From Meira nashicola (lineage: Eukaryota > Basidiomycota > Exobasidiomycetes > Exobasidiales > Brachybasidiaceae), in assembly GCA_001600355.1 (NCBI GenBank), contig BCJU01000002.1:3534001-3598000 (forward strand): DNA of 64,000 nucleotides, read 5' to 3'. The position numbers and the translations under genes were made by a program. Positions 44,279-54,704 of this stretch are shown here, one piece after another. Positions within the stretch are counted from its first letter, which is position 1. Each line of letters starts with the position of its first letter. The notes below the pieces were generated by a model that was not told where the DNA came from, searched no databases, and saw only the letters and a program-made list of their open reading frames with translations.

Positions 44279-44737
44279 ATGAAGGTCGAAACTTGTGCCT
44301 TCTCTCAACGCAAGATCTACCCAGGTAAGGGTAAGCTCTTCGTCCGCGGTGACAGCAAAGTTTTCCGCTTCGTGTCCAGCAAGAGTGAATCTTTGTTCTT
44401 GCAACGCAAGAACCCACGTAAGATTGCATGGACAATCGTCTACCGTCGTATGCACAAGAAGGGTATCACCGAAGAGATTGCCAAGAAGCGTTCTCGCAAG
44501 ACCGTCAAACATCAACGTGGAATCGTTGGTGCCAGCTTAGACGCCATTGCCGCCAAACGTAACCAAAAGCCAGAAGTTCGTGCTGCTGCTCAAGCTGATG
44601 CTTTGGCCAAATCTAAAGATGCAAAGAAGAAACGTCAAGAAGAGCGCAAAGCAAACAAGGGTAACACAGCCGCTACCGCACCAAAGGTCTCCAAACAACA
44701 AATGAAGGGTGGTGCCGGTGGTAAAGTTCGGGTTTAA
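44279..44737 (+). CDS. RPL24: Large-subunit ribosomal protein eL24
   Basis: 152 residues with an uninterrupted coding part. Start [20 protein letters not shown] is the eL24 signature; [12 protein letters not shown], the [19 protein letters not shown] block and the [14 protein letters not shown] segment follow, then a Lys/Ala-rich tail of about 60 residues. The N-terminal zinc-ribbon-like Cys pair of archaeal homologs is reduced to one Cys, as is usual in fungi. It is a 60S component that bridges to the 40S. A leader intron probably precedes the ATG. C-ending codons prevail. It converges with the next gene (238 bases between stop codons). Confidence 0.96.
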   Translation: MKVETCAFSQRKIYPGKGKLFVRGDSKVFRFVSSKSESLFLQRKNPRKIAWTIVYRRMHKKGITEEIAKKRSRKTVKHQRGIVGASLDAIAAKRNQKPEVRAAAQADALAKSKDAKKKRQEERKANKGNTAATAPKVSKQQMKGGAGGKVRV

Positions 44738-44851
44738 GATATAAATCCGCCTCCCCCAAAACCATAGCCCTTTCTGTACGACGCATCTCACTCTGTATGA
44801 TTGCCTTTCATTCCACACATATGATTTTATGATCATTTCAAATTGCGGGTT

Positions 44852-44869
44852 GAGAGAGAGAGAGAGAGA
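44852..44869. repeat. GA dinucleotide microsatellite
   Basis: Nine uninterrupted GA units in the 3' intergenic region between eL24 and the next gene. Confidence 0.9.
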
Positions 44870-44975
44870 TACTTTTTAAGCTACTATGTATTTACTGACA
44901 TTCACACAAATTAGGAGAGATACGAACATTAATGCATTTCGACGCCATCTCTTCATACAATACAAAATCTTTCCC

Positions 44976-47040
44976 TCATTGCTGTGGGTCACTAGGATAA
45001 CCTCCTGGAGGCTCTTCAAAATCTCCATCCACACTCAAACTACTTGCTGGACTTGTAGTCCCTGCTGTAGCCGCTGTACTTGCCGGTCCGCTATCTTGAC
45101 GTCTACTTGCACGTTTGATTGCCAATAAACTCGGTAACATGGGCGTAGTCGATGAACCTTTATATCCGGGTGCAGAAGGTGACATGTTTGAATATCCTGC
45201 ATCAGAATTCAAATTTGTCAAATCATTTGTGACTGAAGGAGGTTCTAAAACTACTGGAGATGAAGAAGCAATTCCAGCCGACGCCCATGCTAAAGGTAAT
45301 CTTTCTGAACTTGCTGTTGCATGACCAATAGGTACACCGCCATACGCAGAAACATTTTGATTTGCGCCGTGACCTACACTAGATTCGTACGTCATCGATC
45401 GTGTAGAATCACTACCGGCTTCTGAAGGTGCTAAACTTGGTCCGCCTTCTTCACCTAAATCGCTTTGTCCTTGTGTTGAATATCCGGCAGTAACTGCATG
45501 CAAATTGGCATTCGAGCCAGTTGCATGCATTGAAGGAACTAAAGTACCACCTCTTGCACGATGATTCACATCCTCATTGATCATACCACCATTGTCCACC
45601 TCACTACTTGGCGCAGAATATGAACTTCTTCTACTTCTGCCCACACTTGGCGTTTCTACTCCTCCGTCTCCATCCAAACCTGTACCGGTAGATTCGTATT
45701 CCTCCACAGATGAGCCCTCCGTCGTACCTGCACGGGACATGGACGCAGGTGGAGATAGTCCACGGGTAGAAGGAGCACGAGAAGATCCAGCCGTGGCAGC
45801 AATACTTGGTGCTCTGCCGCTATAACCTGAAACGCTACCCCGATGATGTGATGTGACGACAGGATTAAACGAAACTTGATATGGACCACCACTTGAAGTT
45901 GAAGGTGGCGCATCATCTGAATCAATGTTCATCCTCTGTAAATTAAACGAAGGACCGGACTTTGCATTACCACCGTAAAACGGATCCGAAGGTAATTTCA
46001 AACGTTCTTCCGTATCATCTTCGGGAAATTCATCTGAAAGAGTCGGAGTCAAAGCTCCATTATCAAAGCTTTCCGTCTCTTCACCCGAATCTACCACTTC
46101 TGCTAATGCTGATCCCACAGATAAAGATCCAACAGAGGCCAATCCGGATCCTGCTGAAGCTTGCAATTTTGGCGATGCAGGTGGTTGAACAGCTACGGAC
46201 AAAACTGAAGCAGCACTTGGGCTGGGAGGACGAAAGTGTGGTTGGCGAGGGTCAAGGTGTGGTGGTACACCGGCTTTATAAAGGATAGAGAAAGACGTTT
46301 AGAAAATTTACAACCAAGATCAACACGACTAAACACTCACGAATTGCTTCTCCTCGTGGTCCAAAGTGACCGACAGAGGTTCCTTTACTGGCATTCTCAG
46401 CTGTCGCTCCACTCCCTCCTACTCTTTCATGAACAACATCTTTGTCGTCATCTTCATCGTCGTAATCCACCATATCTTCTTCTACTCCATCATCTTGACG
46501 GTAATTTTGACCTTCGCTCCCTTCATGATCAATCGCACCTGTGCTACTTCTGCCAGAATAATCTACAGAAGAAGGAGCACGACCGAGAGGGAAAGATTCA
46601 CCATTCCGATCGTTGTCAAGCATCATCATATCGGAACTACCTCCTACGACAATATTGACTTCTGGTTTTGTTCGGTTTGGATTTTCTGAATCTGTGTCTA
46701 ATCTTCCTCTACCGTCAATTTTGATACGATCGACCGATTCAGGTTCTTGTCTTGCAGGTGCTGCATCACCTTCCCAACGATCATGATCAACTTCAGCATC
46801 ATTCCCGGAAGCCTGTAATCGAATGCCAGGTGCTACATGATCTGCATCAGGAATTCGTTCTAAATTATCCGCTGTCAAATCTCCTCGCTCTTCCTGTCTT
46901 CCACGGACGGAATGATTTGGTTCAGCTTGTGGACGAGGATGAGCCGGAGCTGTATATGCTGATGGATAAGCATCTTCATCTGTCGCATTCATCCTGCTTT
47001 CTTGCATAAATGTATCTGAATTTGTTTCTTGATAGGACAT
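44976..47040 (-). CDS. Unknown Ser/Gly-rich, probably disordered protein
   Basis: I do not recognise this protein. Two long frames join over a 67-nt intron: exon one 47040-46341, exon two 46273-44976. The donor is GTGAGT; the only acceptor that keeps the frame is AAAG, unusual but possible, and gives ...EAI-P-GVPPHLDPRQPH... The product would have 665 residues. The first 230 are polar and acidic, with an Asp/Glu run (VDYDDEDDDKDVVHE). The rest is Ser/Thr/Pro/Gly-rich with short motifs such as RSRRSSYSAPS and a final PPGGYPSDPQQ. No membrane segment, coiled coil or catalytic motif is seen. The start is the first ATG; another Met follows sixteen codons later. Composition suggests a cytoplasmic scaffold or regulator; no function is claimed. 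Confidence 0.6.
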
Positions 47041-48132
47041 GCGGCATTTATAGAGCAGAGTTGTGCTCTTCAAGGGGGTGGGGATGGGTTGGAAAAAGAA
47101 GGCAGAGAAAGTGTTCTCGTTTGAACATTTATGCTAGACATCTTTCAAAGAAGCTTCAAAACTCTAATCGTACGGTAACCAAAAAACACACTGAAGCAAA
47201 GGCACACTTTGTATAGACGCGTTTAACAAGGCGTTTCGTCCCTCTCTGTCCGAAGAATTAAAAAGACACTCAAATGAACCTATTCGCACGGCCCGCTGAA
47301 AAGATGAAAAGTACGATTGAAGTCTTTTCTACTCAATCATGAACATCATTGAAGAAGAATGTGCTATGGAATCATGAATTTTGACTCAATTTTGCTTGTG
47401 AACAAAAGCTATGTATTCAGAAGGAACCAAGGAACCATATTTATATGTCACGGGATGGGATGTGGAGTTTTGGCTCTACTTAACACAAATATGTATTATT
47501 ATTACATGTGAATACAAAACGCGTGCCAATTGCATACAAAAACCACATACATACATACATACAATACATTTCCTCTGCGTAAGAGAGCGCGTACCTTGTA
47601 CATACCTAGTGCTAAATGACACTTGGTAGTGCACCGCTGTATCGAAAGGAGAATGAGCATCATTGTACATACAGGCCCAGTAAAGAAGGAAAAAAAAGGA
47701 GAACTCTATTCATTCGGCCCATCTCACACGCTTGTACAAAATACGCATTTGTGTGTAGCGCTACATTGATTATATCGACTTGGAATTCTTTGGTATCACA
47801 ATCATTCTACCCCCCTTTTTACTCATCACACAAGACACAATCGACTCATTCAACACATCCGGCTATCTTGAGAGGTGTCAAATTGCCCGCAAGCCTGTTT
47901 TCGACATCCGTCAAAGACTTTGAGAAGCTTGTCTGCGCGCGCATTTCGGATTGGCAGGATCAATCTCTCCCCGAATCGTTTGCCGTCTATACCCCGTCTC
48001 ATTTCATTCAAATTGTGACTTGATTTGAAACAATCTTTAATCGCCTCCCCGTCACGTCCACCTCTCAAAAGTCAGTTCAAGAGATTAAAAGCACTTTGTG
48101 GCCTATTTGGCCGAGCTTAATCGCGTATAACA
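47041..48132. promoter_or_regulatory. Divergent 5' region between the unknown Ser-rich gene and the FHA gene
   Basis: About 1.1 kb with both promoters. It contains a CATA tetranucleotide repeat (about 47545-47563) and a C-rich tract near 47810. Short frames (for example 47616-48023) are judged chance. Confidence 0.5.
47545..47563. repeat. CATA tetranucleotide microsatellite
   Basis: About four and a half tandem CATA units in intergenic DNA. Confidence 0.8.
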
Positions 48133-50757
48133 ATGTATCAATCCAACATGAGTGGCGCTCAACAGCAGACAAATGGTCATTATGCCGGTAACGGTGGTGG
48201 TCAAAATACAAACGGAAATGGAGTGACTAATGGAGTTGGTGCAGGACAGGGTAATGGAGCTGCTAGCGGGAACGGGAATGGTGTTGGACAATTGATTTAT
48301 CCTGCGTTGCATTTACAACCTTTAAATGATACCTTTGCACCCAAGCAAATTTCATTGGCACCTCCTGGTCCTCAGAACAAGATCAAAATCGGAAGGCAGA
48401 CAAATAACAAAACAATTCCACAACCAAGCAATGGTTACTTTGACAGCAAAGTTCTCAGTAGAATGCACGCTGAGGTTTGGAGTCAAGATGGAAAGGTGTA
48501 TATCAAAGATGTCAAATCGTCCAATGGTACGTTTATCAATGGCGCCAGACTCTCTGCTGAAGGTCAAGAATCCGATACGTTTGAACTTCATACAGATGAC
48601 GTTGTTGAATTCGGTATCGATATCGTAGGAGAAGATAACAAATCCATCATCCATCACAAAGTAGCCTGTCGCGTCTTTCTCGTGATGACTGCTGAAGAGG
48701 CTTTAGGATTGCGACATGACTTTGCCGCACTTTACAGAGGTGGAATTGCAGGAAGTACACTCAATCATCACGTTGTTGGTCCAGGTGCAGAAGGCGGTCT
48801 TCGCAGAAAGATGGGCAGTGGTGGAGGATACGGTGCGGGCGGAAGCGTCAACGGCATGATGAGCTTCGATCATATCCTTCATAGACTACAAGCAGAATTG
48901 CAAAAGAGCAGAGAAACAGCAGGCGAACTTGGTTCGCTCAACGCTGCAATGAGTGATATTGGTGAAACACTAGGAGGTGGACTACCGCCAATGCAAAATC
49001 CGCCATATCAACACTTGGTACCTTCGGCCAATTCCAACGATCCCAATGCTGCAGCAAAGGAAGAGGAACAAAGACGTCAAAGAACAGATGAAACGAATGC
49101 AAGAGCGGCTGAATTGAAAGCTTTGGAAGATCAAGTCAAAGAAACTCAACAAGCCCTACAAGCTCATATTGATCGACTGGCTGTGTTTGAATCCCGTTTA
49201 GATGATAATGAAGGGATCAAAGCAGATATTATCTCGATGCAAGAGCAAGTCCGAAACGCACAAAGTGAGGCAGCAGAAGCGAAATTACTACTGGCGTCAA
49301 AGAGAAGCGCTTTACATGACGACGATGACGATACGGCCAGTGTGCTGTCGGTGGATACTGTCATGCCTGGAGAGGCAGACGATGATCATCTTCCCGTGAA
49401 AAGTATCGGTAAAGGCCCTGTTGGAAATGATGAAATTGACAGCCTTGATGCAATTGGTCATCTCGATCACGGAGATGAGGATGAAGACGAAACCAGAAGT
49501 GGACCTTCGGCACACGATAAAGATCTTTTGAGACGCTTGAAAGAGCACATCGGACCCCTTGCGCCTGCTGATGGTGTTTCGGAAGCTTTGGATAGAAAAA
49601 CAGTCAGCATTCCACCGAATGATGATCTTGTTCGAAGGCTAGAAGCAATGGAAAATCAGCTAGAAAAAGCTTTGGAATTGGGACGTAATTTAGCCGATCA
49701 ACATGCTGAGGCAACAGACAACGTTCGCAAATTAGAAGAGCGTATCCGATCGCTTGAAAGTGAGCAGAAACGCATCGGAGAAGATATTAAGCCTGAAATA
49801 CCTCACGAGGAACCTACCGTCAAACAGGAACATACCGATCTTGCCGACGGTGCTCTGGCTGTTGGTGGAGGCGCAGCAGCAGCCGGTGGAGTGTTGAGCA
49901 TTCTGGAAGCAAAATGGGGAAAATGGAGAGATGCTTTCGAAGCAGATTTTGCAAAGGACCGTTCTGGCTTAAATGCTGATCGTGAAGAGATACGGAGAGT
50001 GGTAAAAATGTGGGATACACTCAATCAAGAAGTTGAGGACTTGGTTGAAGGCGCTCAAACGGATGATGGCGGTAATAACGATGACAATAAAAGTGCTTCA
50101 GCACCTATCGCAAATCATTCTGGCGGCAACAATACAGGCGGATCAAAGAAGAAAAAGAAGAAAAAGGGAGGAAATCATTTCCAACAATCTTCAACGCAAT
50201 CTTCTGCCAGTCAAATTCGAAGAACGACAAGTGCGGTCGGTTTGGGAACTTCGGCAGACTTGAATCGTCATTTGCGGGCATTGATCTATACGGACGATTA
50301 TAATTTGCTCGTTCGAGAAACGCATATGGAAAGTGAAGGGTCAACGTCTGCCTCTTCTTCTGTTTCGGATACCTCTCGTAGTGCAACATCTAAGATGACC
50401 GATGATACAAGCGTTGGCAGTTCAGGCAGCAGCGGAGAAAAGGCCAGCAATAGTGGTGCTGAGGGTGAAAGACATGTTGATTTAGAAGAATTGCCTGATG
50501 GTGTCCGAAAGCGAGCAATGGTCAACCTTGCATCTGGAAGGAGGAAAGGATTAAGTGGAGAAGGGATAGAGAAAAGATGGCCAGGATTTGGGTCTAAAAC
50601 TGGAGGTGGAGGAGATGCAAATAGTAACGGATTTGATAATGCCGCCTCTTTGCCTGTCATTGGTGCGGCTGGAGTTCTGTTTGTCGGAATGACAGCATGG
50701 ATCATGGCCGGGAAAGGAGGATTAAATCTGGCCGGTGGAATGGGAGGAGGTGGATGA
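48133..50757 (+). CDS. FHA-domain, tail-anchored protein of the SLMAP/PRO45/Far9-Far10 type
   Basis: 874 residues, single exon. Order: Gly/Asn-rich start (1-55), FHA phosphopeptide-binding domain at about 84-163 (Gly87-Arg88, SRMHAE at 109-114 and the loop SSNGTFING at 129-137, all expected contacts), a linker, coiled-coil segments around 310-390 and 500-555, acidic and Ser-rich stretches, a Lys-rich KKKKKKK patch near 670, and one C-terminal membrane segment (about residues 838-858) followed by a Gly-rich end. This architecture is that of SLMAP relatives: Far9/Far10 (yeast), PRO45 and HAM-4 (filamentous fungi), subunits of the STRIPAK phosphatase complex anchored to ER/nuclear envelope, which control cell fusion, mating and development. 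The assignment rests on architecture and the FHA loops. Confidence 0.82.
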   Translation: MYQSNMSGAQQQTNGHYAGNGGGQNTNGNGVTNGVGAGQGNGAASGNGNGVGQLIYPALHLQPLNDTFAPKQISLAPPGPQNKIKIGRQTNNKTIPQPSNGYFDSKVLSRMHAEVWSQDGKVYIKDVKSSNGTFINGARLSAEGQESDTFELHTDDVVEFGIDIVGEDNKSIIHHKVACRVFLVMTAEEALGLRHDFAALYRGGIAGSTLNHHVVGPGAEGGLRRKMGSGGGYGAGGSVNGMMSFDHILHRLQAELQKSRETAGELGSLNAAMSDIGETLGGGLPPMQNPPYQHLVPSANSNDPNAAAKEEEQRRQRTDETNARAAELKALEDQVKETQQALQAHIDRLAVFESRLDDNEGIKADIISMQEQVRNAQSEAAEAKLLLASKRSALHDDDDDTASVLSVDTVMPGEADDDHLPVKSIGKGPVGNDEIDSLDAIGHLDHGDEDEDETRSGPSAHDKDLLRRLKEHIGPLAPADGVSEALDRKTVSIPPNDDLVRRLEAMENQLEKALELGRNLADQHAEATDNVRKLEERIRSLESEQKRIGEDIKPEIPHEEPTVKQEHTDLADGALAVGGGAAAAGGVLSILEAKWGKWRDAFEADFAKDRSGLNADREEIRRVVKMWDTLNQEVEDLVEGAQTDDGGNNDDNKSASAPIANHSGGNNTGGSKKKKKKKGGNHFQQSSTQSSASQIRRTTSAVGLGTSADLNRHLRALIYTDDYNLLVRETHMESEGSTSASSSVSDTSRSATSKMTDDTSVGSSGSSGEKASNSGAEGERHVDLEELPDGVRKRAMVNLASGRRKGLSGEGIEKRWPGFGSKTGGGGDANSNGFDNAASLPVIGAAGVLFVGMTAWIMAGKGGLNLAGGMGGGG

Positions 50758-51211
50758 TCACTTAACCGTACACAGAGCGTATTTTTTAATCATCATCATC
50801 AGAACTCAAAATTTCGTCTTAATATTCTCTTTCTCTCAATCAGCAATCCTTTCTCGTCACCTTGCATCTTTCAGCATTTTCTCTTTCTTATGCAATTATT
50901 TCCTGCTTAATCATATCAAGAATCTCCGTTTCCATTCATGGGTTTGCAGTGTAGAACCTCAAAAAAGATCAAAAGAAATCCCCCAATTTCTCCCCAAAAC
51001 AGCATTTTTCTCAAACAAATGACGACTTTTGATGACTAAACAAGACGGAAAAACATCTTGACGACTTTTTGTCTTTATTCAGTTGTATAATCTTTTCCCA
51101 AGTTTTAAACATAAATAATATGATCAAGAATTCTGTTTTGAAATTATTGTACAGATGAAAAAAAAAGAAGAAAATTCTATAAGATCTACTAGTTTATACG
51201 GTATATTACCT
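50758..51211. other. Convergent 3' region between the FHA and guanine deaminase genes
   Basis: About 450 bases of AT-rich sequence between stop codons, with an A/T tract near 51120-51180. No gene recognised. Confidence 0.5.
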
Positions 51212-53305
51212 TTACGCGATCGGTGCAGATCCTCCTACCACTCTACCTCTTACAAAGACGGAGGCTATATTACGATCATCACCGCAGAATAACACCTTCT
51301 CCAACTTTTCCTCTAATCCATCATCGTCTTCGATGTACAAATTTGGATTTGTGTTATCACAATTGAACAAGATTGCATCAAATTCTTTTCCTACATCCAA
51401 ACTTCCGACACGATGAGCGATATTGCAAACATCTGCACCTCCTAATGTTGCTAGGTAAAAAAGAGTTGCTAAAGGCATCGGTCCTTGACAGAAATCATGT
51501 TGATGGTTGTGTTTTGTTTCGTTTGACTTTGATTTATCGGTAGAAGGAGTGAATTGAATCACTTTGGCAACTACACTAGCATCACGAATGGCTGAAAGCA
51601 TACTCATTCCGAATCCACCGCTCATATCCGTACCCAAACCGACTTTAATTCCACGATTTAGTAATTCACCTAATCTACTAGCACCCGAACGTAAATTGAG
51701 ATTGCTTGTTGGACAATGACTGATTCCACATTTCCGATCTGCTATCAATGTCATCTCTTGTTCATTCAAATGAATAGCATGTGCCAAAATTGTACGTGGA
51801 GTTAAAAGTGAGAAATGATCATAAACATCCGTATACGTTTCACAAAAAGGGAATAATTCTTTTGTGAATGCAATTTCACCTGGATTTTCTGAAAGATGAG
51901 TTTGAACACGAAGAGATGGATCACGAGACATTAGAGCTGAAATGCTGGCCAATAAAGCATCAGAGCATGCAATTGCAAATCTTGGCGTAAGAATCGGTTG
52001 AACGAGTGCATTTGCATTTTCCAGCTTTCTTGGCGTTCCCGTTCCACTTCCAGTCACACTTGTTCGACTTGAATGACCATGACTTTGTATGGAACTTGAA
52101 ACGCTTCCTCTTCCGCTTTTGCCTGTCTTTTGATAGGAATCTAAGCTACTCGGTTCATCAACCGAACTTGGTGCAATTGAAGTAGCTCTTGTGCTTGTAT
52201 CACTCCTTCCACTAACGCTGCTGCTGCTATCAGTATTGGAAGTAGGTCCGATCGGACGTAAAGCTTCAGGCGAACGCACTTGAACATCCTCTCTTTGCAA
52301 AATACCGTTCATAGTAGCCGAAAGTCTAGCGATAGATTGATCCATTTCTACGCTACCTGAAGAATTTATAGGATCAGATTCAGGACTTTTTGGCATTCCA
52401 TAAGGAGGCATACTTCTACAAAAGTTGATAAATCGTTTTGTTGATTCCATAGAAGCGGAAGAAGTTTTCTCTTTGTATTCAACTGGTGCATTTCTATCCA
52501 TTTGACATTTTCCAACAAATGCACGCATTCCTTTATCGTTACAAATTTGTGCTAAGATCATTGTTGCTTCTTCGTGTAAAGTAGCATAAATTGCTGCACA
52601 TGTTGTTCCACAATCTAACATTCTTTGTACAACCGATTCGTACGTCCTTTTAGCATACAATGGATCTTCAAATCTTTTCTCGCGTGGAAAAGTGATATTC
52701 TCTAACCAATCCAATAATTCATATTGTTGTCCACGTCCTAAATTGGGAACTTGAGGAGCATGAACGTGTGTATCTACGAAACCTGGAGAAAGGAAACTGT
52801 TAGATCCTAACACTACTGTTTCACATTCTTGTACTTTCCATCCATACTTTTGTGCAATATATTCTATCGCTTCTTGTTCTTTCTTGTTTTCTTCTGGAAT
52901 ATAGTCATCATTAATTGCAGGCGGTGGTAAGGCATATTCATCACTATTGATCAATGCTGATTCACTTTCTTGAGAAGAATTTTCCGGTTTATGTCTTGGA
53001 ACGTTTACGGGCGTTGCACTTCGATCTTCTTCTAAATGATGTTTTAAATTATGCTGTCCTTGTGTGGCCGCCTTACCAGACTTTTCCAATTTTTTCTCAA
53101 TTTCATCCAAATCCTCTACAAAGCGAATCACACCTGCCGATCCAACGCCAATTATTCCTCTTTTAATAAATCTTAATTTTGTCAAAGATTGAGGCGTAAC
53201 GATCGATCCTACAAAGATCCTTCTTGGCAATCTGAATGTGAATTGATGATTTGGCTCCATCAATAATCCTTGCGGCCTCAAAGCCGGTGACGCGAGAGAA
53301 GACAT
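51212..53305 (-). CDS. Guanine deaminase
   Basis: 697 residues, single exon, from the ATG near 53305; the frame continues upstream only through a non-ATG codon. It hydrolyses guanine to xanthine and ammonia. Amidohydrolase signatures: DTHVHAPQ with His180 and His182, QTHLSE with His470, LAHAIH with His509 and GLGTDMSGG with Asp560, the set of zinc ligands and catalytic residues of the family; ENITFPREKRF and CPTSNLNLRSG are typical of guanine deaminases. The protein is about 220 residues longer than usual. Two low-complexity inserts explain this: residues about 74-140 near the N-terminus, and a Ser/Thr-rich insert at about 302-433 inside the barrel. Both are in frame and not flanked by splice signals I can support. 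It would feed the putative xanthine dioxygenase at 2.6-3.9 kb. Confidence 0.94.
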   Translation of the reverse strand: MSSLASPALRPQGLLMEPNHQFTFRLPRRIFVGSIVTPQSLTKLRFIKRGIIGVGSAGVIRFVEDLDEIEKKLEKSGKAATQGQHNLKHHLEEDRSATPVNVPRHKPENSSQESESALINSDEYALPPPAINDDYIPEENKKEQEAIEYIAQKYGWKVQECETVVLGSNSFLSPGFVDTHVHAPQVPNLGRGQQYELLDWLENITFPREKRFEDPLYAKRTYESVVQRMLDCGTTCAAIYATLHEEATMILAQICNDKGMRAFVGKCQMDRNAPVEYKEKTSSASMESTKRFINFCRSMPPYGMPKSPESDPINSSGSVEMDQSIARLSATMNGILQREDVQVRSPEALRPIGPTSNTDSSSSVSGRSDTSTRATSIAPSSVDEPSSLDSYQKTGKSGRGSVSSSIQSHGHSSRTSVTGSGTGTPRKLENANALVQPILTPRFAIACSDALLASISALMSRDPSLRVQTHLSENPGEIAFTKELFPFCETYTDVYDHFSLLTPRTILAHAIHLNEQEMTLIADRKCGISHCPTSNLNLRSGASRLGELLNRGIKVGLGTDMSGGFGMSMLSAIRDASVVAKVIQFTPSTDKSKSNETKHNHQHDFCQGPMPLATLFYLATLGGADVCNIAHRVGSLDVGKEFDAILFNCDNTNPNLYIEDDDGLEEKLEKVLFCGDDRNIASVFVRGRVVGGSAPIA

Positions 53306-54092
53306 CTTATCTTGGCTCCTCTCGAGAATTTGTTCTTCTATGAATTCTAGGCAGAGATGATCGTGAACAGGAAGAAAGGTTATTAATTCAAGAGAAATTT
53401 GGAAAGGAAGCAAGAAGGTTCTTATCCCAACAGAGTAAATGCTAGGCGGATAGGTGTCGTTTGTGTTGCTTTAATGCGTTATTTTTTTAAGTTTAAGAAT
53501 ACGACGCATAAAGGCAGGTACAGTGCCTGAAATTAAGATCCCCACGTCATTTACACTCCCATTTTATCTTATTAACATCTAGATTAGACTCAAACCTTTC
53601 TTATCTCTCATTGATTCTTAATACGCAAAGGTGAAGCGTTCTAGCAAATACGGGCGCTGCGCAGCGCTGCGCTTAAAGCTAAAACTGGGCGCCGCTCTCC
53701 GCTACTAAGGCGTCAAGTCCTACCATGCTATTGGCTTTTATGCAATATGATACGGATTCTCACCCGAGACTATGCAAATGACTTTTATCTTACAGTAAAA
53801 GACTAGACCATGTGACAAAAAAACAAAAAGACAATGCTTTCAGAATGTTCACACATCTTTCGGTAAACGCTCAGCCCATCACCGATACACATAAGAAATA
53901 TCTATGACAGTCTGTAACTTCTCTCACTTTTGGAAAATTCGCATATAATGAGTCATATCATTGCTTGGCATGGTAGCCTTTTGCTTGATGAAATAATGTG
54001 TATGATCATGTGAAGGGGGATTGTGGGAATGGTACAAGACGTGCGAGTGGGAGAGAAGGGGGAAAGTACTGAAAAGCAGTTCATCATCTTGC
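53306..54092. other. Promoter of guanine deaminase and 3' flank of eL15
   Basis: About 790 bases. At 53654-53672 lies GCGCTGCGCAGCGCTGCGC, containing a 14-base perfect palindrome, some 350 bases upstream of the start codon. The rest is AT-rich; no gene recognised. Confidence 0.5.
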
Positions 54093-54704
54093 TTAACGGT
54101 AACGACGTAATTGAAGGGTGTCGCGACGACGGATGAATGCGTTCTTTCCTGGAGCAGTGTGGTTGAATTTAGATCCTTTTCCTTGACCACGGGTCTTCTT
54201 TCCAGATCCAGTCAATCCGCGTGCTTCACGACGTTTGTGAACTGGGTTAGCGATCCAGTTGATTCTTGCATCACGACGGATAGCGTTGTGGAAGGGGTCA
54301 ACACAGATGATCTCGTAGAATTTGTGTACACCATCAGAGTTGATCCAGTATGAGTTCAACACACGCAAGTTACCGCATTTACGTGCAACACGTTCTTCGG
54401 CCAATGTACGCAAGCTACGGGCTGGCTTCAATTGACTGACACCTTGACGAACGGGTTTACCGTATGTGGCACCCTTTGGTGCGTGCTTTTTGCGGTTACC
54501 ACGACGGACACGGACACGGTAGATGACGTATCCTTGCTTGGCCTTGTATCCCAAACGACGAGCCTTGTCTGGGCGAGAAGGACGGGAAGCACGGTGGATG
54601 ACGTTCAATTGACGGTATTCCCAGCAACGGACACGCAAAAGGAAGCGCATCAAATCCGATTGCTTCTTGGTGTGGATAGCTTCCACGTATTTATAAGCAC
54701 CCAT
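54093..54704 (-). CDS. RPL15: Large-subunit ribosomal protein eL15
   Basis: 203 residues in one coding exon from the ATG at 54704. Start [20 protein letters not shown], then [10 protein letters not shown], the [27 protein letters not shown] core, and the end [16 protein letters not shown] cover the complete eL15 family (about 204 residues). It is a 60S protein deep in the subunit. The frame extends upstream into a leader intron; the intron-derived peptide lacks family character, so this ATG is the start. C-ending codons prevail. It is transcribed divergently from uL18. Confidence 0.97.
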   Translation of the reverse strand: MGAYKYVEAIHTKKQSDLMRFLLRVRCWEYRQLNVIHRASRPSRPDKARRLGYKAKQGYVIYRVRVRRGNRKKHAPKGATYGKPVRQGVSQLKPARSLRTLAEERVARKCGNLRVLNSYWINSDGVHKFYEIICVDPFHNAIRRDARINWIANPVHKRREARGLTGSGKKTRGQGKGSKFNHTAPGKNAFIRRRDTLQLRRYR

